A stretch of DNA of 32,784 nucleotides from Nitratiruptor sp. (GTDB taxonomy: Bacteria > Campylobacterota > Campylobacteria > Campylobacterales > Nitratiruptoraceae). Shown here in pieces: positions 16,767 through 23,980 of the stretch. The DNA lies in assembly GCA_015494505.1 (NCBI GenBank), contig WGBB01000029.1:1-32784 (forward strand). Direction: 5' to 3'. A program made the position numbers and the translations under genes. The notes below the pieces were generated by a model, which saw only the letters and a list, made by a program, of their open reading frames with translations, did not search any database and was not told the origin of the DNA. The number at the start of each line of letters is the position of its first letter. The first letter of the stretch is position 1.

Positions 16767-17848
16767 ATTATCACAATTTTGGCATGCAGTTTGCCCGATT
16801 TCTTGATAGCTTCGATGATGGCTATCAGGTCTCTAGGCGAGATGCCCAGATCGTTGAGCGCTTTGACAAGGTCTTTGAGCGTAGGCTCTTTAATAGCGAA
16901 TATTCTACCGTTTTCCTCTTCTATTTTCGTTGTAATTTTCGGCACTACCTTCGTTTCGCCGCCACTGAGCGTCGGCGGCTGGGAGACCTCTTTTTGTTTT
17001 TGGACCGTGACGTAGATGTTGCCATGGGAGATATAAACAGGTGTGTCGAGCTTGATATCTCCGCTCATAATCACGGTGCCCGTGCGCTCATAAATGACGA
17101 TAGTCGGCTCGCTTGCGCTCTCGATTTTTAGATCCAAAATTTTGGAGACGAACTTCACCTTGTCCGTGGCGATATCGGGAAAGCGCACCTTCACCGTCGC
17201 CGCATCGATGGCATAGGCTAGATCGCGTCCGAAGGTGCGGTTGATGCTTTCAACTATGTTTTTGGCCGTCTCGAAGTTGGGATGTTTGAGCGTAAGAGTG
17301 ACATCCGGTTGGTTTTCGAAATTATACGGAAGGTTGCGCTCGATGATGGCACCGTTTGGAATAACGCCCGTAGTGGTGAAATTTTTTTGTATCTTGCCGC
17401 CTTTGTTGGACTCTGTATAGCCGCCGCCCGTGGAGACGGGACCCTGGGCGAAGGCGTAGAGCTTGCGGTCGGGTCCAAAGAGCGGCGTACGAATCAGCAC
17501 GCCGTTACCGATATCTTTGGCATCTCCGATACTGGAGACCGTTACGTCCACCACCATGCCGCTCTTCGCAAAGGGCGGCAATTTGGCAGTCACAATCACG
17601 GCGGCTGCGTTTTTGGTCTTTACATCTTTGGGGTCGATGTAGATGCCCATTTTTTTGAGCATATTGGCGATGCTTAACAGCGTAAATTTGGTAGTAGTAC
17701 CATCGCCCGTACCTTGCAAACCCACTACGATGCCGTAGCCCGTGAGGTAGTTTTCGCGCACGCCGACGATATTGACCTCATCGCCTATACGCGTACTCAC
17801 CGCATACGCTTGCAAGATACACAACAAAAACAAACCTATTCTTTTCAC
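16763..17848 (-). CDS. flgI: Flagellar P-ring protein FlgI
   Basis: FlgI forms the P ring around the rod in the peptidoglycan layer. The 361-residue product starts with a signal peptide (MKRIGLFLLCILQAYA). It then has the family motifs NYLTGYGIVVGLQGTGDGT (about 33-51), KTKNAAAVIVTAKLPPFAKS and, near the end, TLKDLVKALNDLGISPRDLI. The start is GTG (17846-17848) with a strong GAGGAG 4 bases upstream. It follows flgH after 10 bases. Confidence 0.97.
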   Translation of the reverse strand: MKRIGLFLLCILQAYAVSTRIGDEVNIVGVRENYLTGYGIVVGLQGTGDGTTTKFTLLSIANMLKKMGIYIDPKDVKTKNAAAVIVTAKLPPFAKSGMVVDVTVSSIGDAKDIGNGVLIRTPLFGPDRKLYAFAQGPVSTGGGYTESNKGGKIQKNFTTTGVIPNGAIIERNLPYNFENQPDVTLTLKHPNFETAKNIVESINRTFGRDLAYAIDAATVKVRFPDIATDKVKFVSKILDLKIESASEPTIVIYERTGTVIMSGDIKLDTPVYISHGNIYVTVQKQKEVSQPPTLSGGETKVVPKITTKIEEENGRIFAIKEPTLKDLVKALNDLGISPRDLIAIIEAIKKSGKLHAKIVIM

Positions 17849-17858
17849 GTTTCTCCTC

Positions 17859-18539
17859 TCAAAATGGCCAGATTTCCATCAGTACACGCGCCAGCCACCC
17901 CGGACGCTGGGTGGTGCGCATAAAACCTTTGCCGTTGTACTCTACGTACATGTCCGCCACTTTCGCTGAATCGATGGTGTTGTCGGGATTGACGTAGGCC
18001 GGATTGACGATGCCTGAAATCTTGATAAATTGCGTATCGTCGTTGATACGGATATATTTGCGCCCTACGATGTAGAGATTGCCGTTGGGATAGACCTTCA
18101 CCACGCGTGCCGTAATTTTTGCAAATAGCTTGGCACTGCGATTGGTACCGCCTTTGCCTTGAAAACTGTTGCCCGATTTTTGGTCCAACCCCAAAAGGGT
18201 GGTCTTGTTAGGCACCTTTTTATCCATGACAGTGGGCGCCGGGATAGAGAGATTCATGCTGTTGGTGCGTGAACTCTTGGTGTTTGTGGTGCCTGCACCC
18301 TTGACGTTTTCGTTGACGATGATAGTGATGATATCGCCCACGTTATAGGCTTTGGCATCGCTAAAGAGATTATCATAGCCGTTGTAGAGCGAGCCTGGAT
18401 TGCGGTAGTGCGGCTCCTTTTGCTGCGCCGTTTCGTTGATATCGGGACGCACTATTGTAGGCTCTGGGCTTTTTGAGGCACAGCCGATAAAAAGCAGCAT
18501 CAACGATACTGCACTACACCATTTTGCAATACTTTGCAT
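17859..18539 (-). CDS. flgH: Flagellar L-ring lipoprotein FlgH
   Basis: FlgH forms the outer-membrane L ring. The 226-residue product has a lipoprotein signal with lipobox LFIGC (Cys20). The family stretches follow: LFSDAKAYNVGDIITIIVNE (about 59-78), GNLYIVGRKYIRINDDTQFI and ISGIVNPAYVNPDNTIDS. The C-terminus ends in the hydrophobic LARVLMEIWPF, as FlgH proteins do. The ATG has AAGG 7 bases upstream and overlaps flgA by 40 bases. Presence of L and P rings shows a diderm envelope. Confidence 0.96.
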   Translation of the reverse strand: MQSIAKWCSAVSLMLLFIGCASKSPEPTIVRPDINETAQQKEPHYRNPGSLYNGYDNLFSDAKAYNVGDIITIIVNENVKGAGTTNTKSSRTNSMNLSIPAPTVMDKKVPNKTTLLGLDQKSGNSFQGKGGTNRSAKLFAKITARVVKVYPNGNLYIVGRKYIRINDDTQFIKISGIVNPAYVNPDNTIDSAKVADMYVEYNGKGFMRTTQRPGWLARVLMEIWPF

Positions 18540-19426
18540 CGTAATACCTTGTTGGATGAGAGATTCTTGATGCGCACCGTGTCCCCTATGTTGCCGTTAT
18601 CGAGTGCCAGACCCAATAGTTCGATGTGAATCGCTCCTTTTTGGTAGATGATTTTGACGTTTTTGCGTTTTTTAACGGCGTAATCGGGAGTGACCATATA
18701 AGGCTTGATGACACTGCCGGCTTTGATAGAGGTGCGTGCGACGCTCCCAATTACGGTGGCGGGAAGTTCACGCTTTTGGGCAGAGTTCGTCAGGCGTCTT
18801 TTTTCGTACGTTACGCTATCAGGGGTGATGATGGAGCCTCTGGGGATATCTCGCACGGCTACGGGAAGTTTGGCATAGCGCTCCACTACTACGCTTGCTC
18901 GCTTGAGCAATCTCTTATTATCGGAAGTAAGAACGATTTTTAAATAGATATGGCTAAAAGATTCGCTACTTGGCTCTATATGGATACGATATCCTTGGAG
19001 CGGTTTGGAAGAATCGATCGCGATGCGCTTGATGCGTATATCTTTGTAATGGCTTTTGATATAGCCGCGAACAAGGTTTTCGAGCCTCTCTTTAGTGATG
19101 GGCTCATTGGAAAGAATACTCACCCTTTCGCCCACAAAACGGATACGCTTGGGATCGATCAGAGAGTTTCGCAAAATTTCGGCTATCTCTCCTTTTGTAA
19201 GAACGCCGTCGGCCGTGTACACTGAAGGTATCGCAAGCGACCCAAGATATGCCGTCACTTTGGGATCGTCGCTTTTGATAGCGGCCACTTGGGCTAGGTG
19301 TAGGCCTTCACCAGCTTGCACACTTCTTTTGAGCACGAGCTTTGTATCGGCCATAAGTGCTCCAAGCATGAGCAGCATCAGCACGATTTTACGACTTAAG
19401 ATTCGCAACGGTTCGCAGCATCTCAT
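18500..19426 (-). CDS. flgA: P-ring assembly chaperone FlgA
   Basis: FlgA is a periplasmic chaperone for P-ring formation. The 308-residue product has a signal peptide (about RKIVLMLLMLGALMADT), then a SAF-type domain with LPVAVRDIPRGSIITPDSV, AGSVIKPYMVTPDYAVKKRK, and the C-terminal GNIGDTVRIKNLSSNKVLR. It is longer than the enteric protein. With the ATG at 19424-19426 the n-region is long and the overlap with flgG is 38 bases. A TTG at 19406-19408 would give a more normal signal peptide and smaller overlap, but no clear ribosome site favours either. Confidence 0.92.
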   Translation of the reverse strand: MRCCEPLRILSRKIVLMLLMLGALMADTKLVLKRSVQAGEGLHLAQVAAIKSDDPKVTAYLGSLAIPSVYTADGVLTKGEIAEILRNSLIDPKRIRFVGERVSILSNEPITKERLENLVRGYIKSHYKDIRIKRIAIDSSKPLQGYRIHIEPSSESFSHIYLKIVLTSDNKRLLKRASVVVERYAKLPVAVRDIPRGSIITPDSVTYEKRRLTNSAQKRELPATVIGSVARTSIKAGSVIKPYMVTPDYAVKKRKNVKIIYQKGAIHIELLGLALDNGNIGDTVRIKNLSSNKVLRCKVLQNGVVQYR

Positions 19427-20189
19427 CGGCTGTGGTTATTCCTTTCGAGTTCATTTCATAGGCTCGCTGGGCTACGATGAGATTGACCATCTCTTCGACG
19501 ATATTGACGTTGGACATCTCTAAAAACCCTTGTGCCAATTTGCCGAATCCATCGGTATTGGGGTCACCCTCCACCGCTTCGCCTGAAGCTTCCGTCTGCA
19601 CGAAGAGGTTTTGGCCGATGGCTTTGAGGCCTGAAGGATTGATGAAGCGATAGAGCTTGATATCTCCTAGCTCCTCTACAGTCTGCTCGCCCCCCTCATT
19701 GCGCACCACCGTCACTTTGCCGCTGGGGCTGATGGAGATGCTCACGAGGGTTTCGGGAGAGTTGATTTGAATATTGGGCACCAGTTTGTATCCTTCGGGG
19801 GTCACTATGTAGCCTTCAGGGTCTATCTGGAAATTTCCTGCACGCGTGTAGGACTCGCCGCCGTCTGGCAGCTCTATTTTGAAAAATCCTCTCCCCTCTA
19901 TCGCCACATCCAGGTCGCGCTTGGTGGTTTTGATGCTTCCTTGGGTGAAGACTTTGCTCACATCACTCACCTTCACGCCCAACCCTATCTGGATGCCGCT
20001 GGGCACGCGATTGCCGTCTGCGCTCACCACGCCTGGGTCTTTGACGTTTTGATAGATAAGGTCTTCGAAGTTGGCGCGCGACTCTTTAAATCCCACGGTA
20101 TTGACGTTGGCGATGTTGTGAGAGACCACGTCGAGATTGGTCTGCTGTGCGCTCATTCCCGAAGCAGATGTCCATAGTGCCCTAATCAT
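19389..20189 (-). CDS. flgG: Flagellar distal rod protein FlgG
   Basis: FlgG forms the distal rod. The 266-residue product shows the family start (MIRALWTSASGMSAQQTNLD), SHNIANVNTVGFKESRANF, the core EGRGFFKI, GESYTRAGNFQIDPEGYIV, and the C-terminal VNIVEEMVNLIVAQRAYEMN. Length is standard. The ATG has AGGAG 7 bases upstream, 10 bases after the flgF stop. Confidence 0.97.
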   Translation of the reverse strand: MIRALWTSASGMSAQQTNLDVVSHNIANVNTVGFKESRANFEDLIYQNVKDPGVVSADGNRVPSGIQIGLGVKVSDVSKVFTQGSIKTTKRDLDVAIEGRGFFKIELPDGGESYTRAGNFQIDPEGYIVTPEGYKLVPNIQINSPETLVSISISPSGKVTVVRNEGGEQTVEELGDIKLYRFINPSGLKAIGQNLFVQTEASGEAVEGDPNTDGFGKLAQGFLEMSNVNIVEEMVNLIVAQRAYEMNSKGITTADEMLRTVANLKS

Positions 20190-20199
20190 TCATATCTCC

Positions 20200-20916
20200 T
20201 TAGGCTTTGCCGATTTCGTTGGTTTTGCTGTTTATCTGGTCGATGCTTTTAATGAGATTACCGTATATTTCGAATTTTCTCTGCGCATCGATGAGTGCCG
20301 TCATCTCTAAGATAGGATTGACGTTTGCCATCTCCAAAAATCCTTGATGCACCTTGGCTTGTAGCTGTTTGGCTTCGCCTTTGGCGCGGTAATAGGTATC
20401 TCCCACCGCTTCCACGTCGCTAGGAGCTTGCAGCTTGAGCCTTGCTACCTCCTCGCCCTCTTGGAGGATTTTGCCGTCGGGAGCCACCACGAAAGGCTTG
20501 GCCGGATCGAGGATGATGGGCTTATCCTGTGCGCTCAAAACTGCGTTGCCGTTGCGATCGAGCAGCTTTCCGTCGGTATCCATAAAGAAGTGGCCGCTTC
20601 TAGTTAACATCTGTTCATCACCCTTTTGGACCACGAAAAACGCGTTGCCTTCGATAGCCATGTCGAGAGGTCGGTGCGTCTCTTTGAGTTGGCCTTGCGA
20701 CAGATCAAGCATAGAGCGCTCAAATCTGGGAAACACGAAAAGATGATTTGCATCGCCGCCGTTATCATCTAGGCGCTGGCTCATCTCCTTGATGACCATC
20801 TTTTTAAATCCGTCGGTGTTGACGTTGGCGAGATTGTTGGAAGTGGTATCGAGCTGCTCCATAGCGCGTGAACCGCCGCTAGCCAGTATATATATGGATT
20901 GCATATCAAGAGCCAT
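20200..20916 (-). CDS. flgF: Flagellar proximal rod protein FlgF
   Basis: FlgF joins proximal and distal rod. The 238-residue product has SNNLANVNTDGFKKMVIKEM (about 26-45), the core EGNAFFVV, EQMLTRSGHFFMDTDGKLLD, and a C-terminal helix (NPILEMTALIDAQRKFEIYG). It is shorter and less FlgG-like than its neighbour, and its placement directly upstream of flgG matches the flgF-flgG order. The ATG has GAGGGG 3 bases upstream, 7 bases after fliY. Confidence 0.93.
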   Translation of the reverse strand: MALDMQSIYILASGGSRAMEQLDTTSNNLANVNTDGFKKMVIKEMSQRLDDNGGDANHLFVFPRFERSMLDLSQGQLKETHRPLDMAIEGNAFFVVQKGDEQMLTRSGHFFMDTDGKLLDRNGNAVLSAQDKPIILDPAKPFVVAPDGKILQEGEEVARLKLQAPSDVEAVGDTYYRAKGEAKQLQAKVHQGFLEMANVNPILEMTALIDAQRKFEIYGNLIKSIDQINSKTNEIGKA

Positions 20917-20923
20917 GGTCCCC

Positions 20924-21418
20924 TCACATATCTAAAATTTTGAGTCTATCTTCGGGCGTGATGATATGGGTGATGCGTATCCCGAAGTTGTTTTTTACGG
21001 TATAGAGCTCGCCTTTGGCTATGGTCTTGCCGTTGACTTTGAGATCGATCGGCTCATTGATGTAGCGATCAAGCTCGATGACGCTGTTTGGATTGAGCTT
21101 GAGAATATCCTCGATGGGCATCTGCGTCGAGCCCACTTCGATGGTCACCTCCAACGGGATATCTAGAAGCATAGAGAGTTTGCCGTTTTCGCTCTTTTCG
21201 TGCTGGGCAAACTCCGCACCGCTATCATCTTCTGCACCGTAGCTCTCTTGGGCGAACTGCCTCGCCATCAGCTCATCGGGACTCAGCTCCTCTTCGCCGG
21301 CCGTATCCACTTGCGCTTCTTCGGCAGCTGCATTCTCCTCACCCTCTTCACCTGCAAGGTCGCCGAACTGCTGCGCCATCAATTCATCGGGACTGAGCTC
21401 TTTGTTCTCTTCACTCAT
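20924..21418 (-). CDS. fliY: Flagellar motor switch protein FliY/FliN with duplicated N-terminal motif
   Basis: This is the second SpoA-domain switch protein. The 164-residue product has an acidic N-terminal extension and a C-terminal SpoA domain (about 82-164: LLDIPLEVTIEVGSTQMPIE, ILKLNPNSVIELDRYINEPI, FGIRITHIITPEDRLKIL). The extension contains two near-identical copies of ELSPDELMAxQF, at residues 7-18 and 44-55. Similar LSxxEIDxLL peptides at the start of FliM and FliY bind CheY-P in other bacteria. The CheC-like phosphatase domains of Bacillus FliY are absent, so it is intermediate between FliN and FliY. The ATG overlaps fliM by 8 bases and has AAGGAAG upstream. Confidence 0.9.
   Translation of the reverse strand: MSEENKELSPDELMAQQFGDLAGEEGEENAAAEEAQVDTAGEEELSPDELMARQFAQESYGAEDDSGAEFAQHEKSENGKLSMLLDIPLEVTIEVGSTQMPIEDILKLNPNSVIELDRYINEPIDLKVNGKTIAKGELYTVKNNFGIRITHIITPEDRLKILDM
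21254..21400 (-). repeat. Direct repeat of a 36-base coding segment within fliY (copies 21254-21289 and 21365-21400)
   Basis: The two copies encode ELSPDELMARQF and ELSPDELMAQQF. By eye 31 of 36 bases match, spaced 111 bases apart in the same frame. The DNA similarity, including synonymous positions, suggests duplication within the gene rather than convergence. Copy count could change by recombination between them in multiples that keep frame (111 bases = 37 codons). Confidence 0.85.
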
Positions 21419-22376
21419 CTTCTTCCTTTTGCACCTCTTGTTGCAGGAGCGCGGCGTAGCGATCGCGCACCTTACCGAGGCGGCAGATAAATTTCTCTTT
21501 GTCCTCTACGATCAGCTTGACGGGATCTTCCTTGCTCACATCGAGCATGATCTCGCTGCCCACTTCCCACTCCAAAACCTCTTTCATAAAAAAGGTCTTT
21601 TTGGTAAGCTCCAGCGCTACGCGCACGTCGGTCTCGAGCACCAGCTCATTGAGTTTTTCTTTCCAGACCTCGTCCACTTCCCCGCTAAATTCGCTATAAA
21701 TCACATCCTTGATGGGCAAGAACATCCCCTGTGGGAAGCAAAAGTAAATGGGGGCTTCGAAACCGTCGATATCGATGACACACTCCGAAATGATCACCTT
21801 TTCGTTGCCCGAAGTTATCTTGGCCAAAGCGGGATTGAGCTCGGTGGCCTTCTTTTCGACTTGTACGGGATAGACCTGGGAAAAGGTGGTCTGCAAGGTC
21901 GCAAGTGCCAGGTCGATAAAATCTTTGATGATATAGGTTTCGAGTTTCGTAAATTCACGCCCCTCCACTTTAAAAGGCTTGGCGGGACCGCCGAACATCA
22001 CGCTGATGATGGTAAAGACCAGACGCGAATCCACCACCAAAAGCGCCGTATCTTTGAGAGGTTTCATGGTAAATGTGGTGTAGCTTGAAGGCATAGGGAT
22101 TTTAAACATGAAGGAGTTGAAACGCGTAACGTAGATGCTTTCTTTGGAGACCATGTTGATTTTTGGCAAAATTTTTCGGATATCGTCCCTGAAGGCTTTG
22201 ACCCATCGTTCATATATAAGATCGAGACCGGGCAGTCCACCCTTTTTGATGCTTTCTAGCTCGCTGAAATCGAAAGGACGAACGTCGGAAACTTCCTCTT
22301 CTTCGCCACTTTCTACGTCGCCTCCGCCGAGCAGTGCATCGATCTCTTCTTGGGAGAGGAACTCTTGATCGGACAT
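21411..22376 (-). CDS. fliM: Flagellar motor switch protein FliM
   Basis: FliM forms the middle C-ring and receives CheY-P. The 321-residue product begins with the CheY-P docking peptide LSQEEIDALLGGGD (residues 7-20), followed by an acidic linker and the CheC-like middle domain (LIYERWVKAFRDDIRKILPK, then LVVDSRLVFTIISVMFGG). The C-terminal SpoA domain follows (KLNELVLETDVRVALELTKK). Heads the 20-gene unit, 126 bases after fliG and behind a sigma-70-like promoter. The ATG has AAGG 7 bases upstream. Confidence 0.97.
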   Translation of the reverse strand: MSDQEFLSQEEIDALLGGGDVESGEEEEVSDVRPFDFSELESIKKGGLPGLDLIYERWVKAFRDDIRKILPKINMVSKESIYVTRFNSFMFKIPMPSSYTTFTMKPLKDTALLVVDSRLVFTIISVMFGGPAKPFKVEGREFTKLETYIIKDFIDLALATLQTTFSQVYPVQVEKKATELNPALAKITSGNEKVIISECVIDIDGFEAPIYFCFPQGMFLPIKDVIYSEFSGEVDEVWKEKLNELVLETDVRVALELTKKTFFMKEVLEWEVGSEIMLDVSKEDPVKLIVEDKEKFICRLGKVRDRYAALLQQEVQKEEDE

Positions 22377-22409
22377 GGATCAGCCTTCAAAAAATTAACA
22401 TTTGTTCTT

Positions 22410-22438
22410 ATTATAATGAAAAAGCAGGGGCAATGCAA
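22410..22438 (-). promoter_or_regulatory. Sigma-70-type promoter for the fliM-to-fliI unit
   Basis: On the minus strand TTGCAT (22433-22438) and a perfect TATAAT (22410-22415) are separated by exactly 17 bases. The -10 ends 33 bases before the fliM ATG. It lies in the only gap of any size between fliG and fliI, so it may drive about 19 kb. No sigma-54 or sigma-28 elements are visible in the gap. Confidence 0.65.
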
Positions 22439-22502
22439 TAATTTAAGGGATTTTTTTGCAAAAATCTAACGTTCACACGAAAGCTGTTACAAAGAGGCAG
22501 AA

Positions 22503-23528
22503 TCAGAGGTATTCCTCGCCCGAGCCAAAGTCGATGACGCCCTTGTTGATGAGATTTTTGACCTCTTCGATGACCTTTTTCTGGGCCTTTTCCACATCGC
22601 TCTTTTTCACTGGACCCAGCACCTCCATATCTTCGAGGAACATCTCCGCGGCACGTTTGGACATATTGGAAAGAAACTTGTCGAGAATCTCTTGCGGAGC
22701 GCCCTTGAGAGCCAGCATAAGGTCGTTTTTGTCCACGTTTTTGAGGATCTCGATGATTGCACGGTTGTCCAGTTTGACGAGATCTTCGAACTTGAACATC
22801 CGTTCTTCTATGTTTTCTGCCAGAATCTCATCCTCTTTGCGCACATCTTCGAGAAGTTCCACCTGCATATCTTTGGGCAATGCATTGACGATCTCGGCGG
22901 CCACGTCGATACCGCTGAGGCTCTCTTCGTTGCCCGCTCCTATGGTGAGCAGCTCCTCTTCGAGGGTATTGGCCACGATCTTGAGTGTCTGTGAGGAGAT
23001 CTTTTCGATGGAGGCGATACGTTTTATCACCTCTTCGCGGACGTTGGTGACACCCACGCGTTTAGGGATATACTGCAAGATTTCGGCCGCTTTACCCGGT
23101 TTGATCTGTGACAGGATGAGGGCGATCACTTGGGGGTGCTCGTCTTTGATGATATTTGCCACTACCTTAGCATCGAGCTTCTCGAGCTCTTTGAAGATCT
23201 GCTTGCCCTCTTGTTCGTCAAATGTCTGATCCAAAAGCTTTTGGAGCACGTCTTGGGGCAGTGCCTTTTCGAGGATGCTCTTGAGATGGTCGGGAGCGAT
23301 TTTGAGCGGAGAGACGGTGCGCAGATACTCGTACGCGTCATCGAGCACCTGCTTGAGGGTCTCTTTCGTAGGCGGCTCGAGGGTGAGGATCGTCTTTATT
23401 AGCTTCTCGATTTCGTGCTCTTTGAGCCCTTTGAAGATCTTGACGGTCACCTCTTCGGGCAGAGACGATACCAAAATCGCCGCTTTTTGGATGCCGCTGA
23501 GATTGCCGCCGCTCTTTTGTTCCGCCAA
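22503..23528 (-). CDS. fliG: Flagellar motor switch protein FliG
   Basis: FliG is the C-ring subunit that touches the stator and generates torque. The 341-residue product has the N-terminal LSGIQKAAILVSSLPEEV (about 10-27), the middle-domain EHPQVIALILS (130-140), and the C-terminal torque domain with FKFEDLVKLDNRAIIEILKN and DKNDLMLALKGAP. Charged residues in this last stretch are those that meet MotA in the family. The start is TTG (23526-23528) with AAGG 6 bases upstream; no ATG or GTG fits. It is not next to fliF, its usual partner, but stands first on the minus strand behind its own promoter. Confidence 0.97.
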   Translation of the reverse strand: MAEQKSGGNLSGIQKAAILVSSLPEEVTVKIFKGLKEHEIEKLIKTILTLEPPTKETLKQVLDDAYEYLRTVSPLKIAPDHLKSILEKALPQDVLQKLLDQTFDEQEGKQIFKELEKLDAKVVANIIKDEHPQVIALILSQIKPGKAAEILQYIPKRVGVTNVREEVIKRIASIEKISSQTLKIVANTLEEELLTIGAGNEESLSGIDVAAEIVNALPKDMQVELLEDVRKEDEILAENIEERMFKFEDLVKLDNRAIIEILKNVDKNDLMLALKGAPQEILDKFLSNMSKRAAEMFLEDMEVLGPVKKSDVEKAQKKVIEEVKNLINKGVIDFGSGEEYL

Positions 23529-23555
23529 ATCTCGCCTTTTGGATTAATTTATCTA

Positions 23556-23583
23556 ATTTTATTATTTTTTGATTAAAAATCAA
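23556..23583 (-). promoter_or_regulatory. Putative sigma-70 promoter of fliG
   Basis: Minus strand: TTGATT (23578-23583), 16-base spacer, TAAAAT (23556-23561), about 28 bases before the TTG start. The -35 lies inside the spacer of the opposing sigma-28 promoter, so the two polymerase sites physically overlap. Confidence 0.5.
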
Positions 23584-23599
23584 ATGAAACGACCGATAA
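23574..23599 (+). promoter_or_regulatory. Sigma-28 (FliA) promoter of the chemotaxis operon
   Basis: Plus strand: TAAA (23574-23577), 15 bases, then CCGATAA (23593-23599). The enteric consensus is TAAA-N15-GCCGATAA; here one consensus G is A and the spacing differs by at most one base. It ends 30 bases before the cheZ ATG. Expected start of transcription is near 23606-23608. This places the chemotaxis genes in the late, FliA-dependent class. Confidence 0.75.
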
Positions 23600-23629
23600 T
23601 GTCATAAACCACCCAAAAAGGGCTTCCCT

Positions 23630-23977
23630 ATGGCAACGAAGAGCCTGAACAACGAACACTTGGCTATCGCACACAACCATCTCGAGCTCAGCGCCCAAGA
23701 GCTTGGAGCTTGTGCAGATACGCTCTACGAAACGCTCACGGACTTGGAAGAAGCGCTCCAAAACATAGAACTCAAAGAGAGAGTGCTCCATGCTCTCGCA
23801 GCGCTACAGATGCAAGATATCATCACCCAGCGCCTCCGTAAAGTACAAGATTTTCTCACGCTGCTCGACAAAGAGGTCACACTCCCTGCGGACGAAGCAT
23901 ATCTCGAAGAGTTCGCATGGGAAAACGAAGTAAACCAAGATGATATCGACGCCATGTTTAGCGAATATAAAGGATAG
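23630..23977 (+). CDS. cheZ: Miniature CheZ-like CheY-P phosphatase
   Basis: CheZ dephosphorylates CheY-P. The 115-residue product is predicted to be mostly helical. It contains MQDIITQ, giving the D-x-x-x-Q catalytic pattern (Asp63, Gln67; compare Asp143/Gln147 of the E. coli enzyme). After an acidic linker it ends in NQDDIDAMFSEYKG (102-115), which resembles both the C-terminal CheY-docking peptide of CheZ and the FliM docking peptide. Known CheZ proteins are about 210-250 residues, so the long four-helix hairpin must be much shorter here. First gene of the operon, 3 bases before cheA. AAAAGG lies 7 bases before the ATG. Identification rests on motifs and context rather than overall similarity. 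Confidence 0.75.
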   Translation: MATKSLNNEHLAIAHNHLELSAQELGACADTLYETLTDLEEALQNIELKERVLHALAALQMQDIITQRLRKVQDFLTLLDKEVTLPADEAYLEEFAWENEVNQDDIDAMFSEYKG

Positions 23978-23980
23978 TCC

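Noticed and set aside
22440..22502. Possible terminator after fliG (GATTTTT/AAAAATC hairpin)
   Set aside because: The stem is almost all A-T and lacks a GC-rich core; it could be chance in an AT-rich gap. Not strong enough to call.
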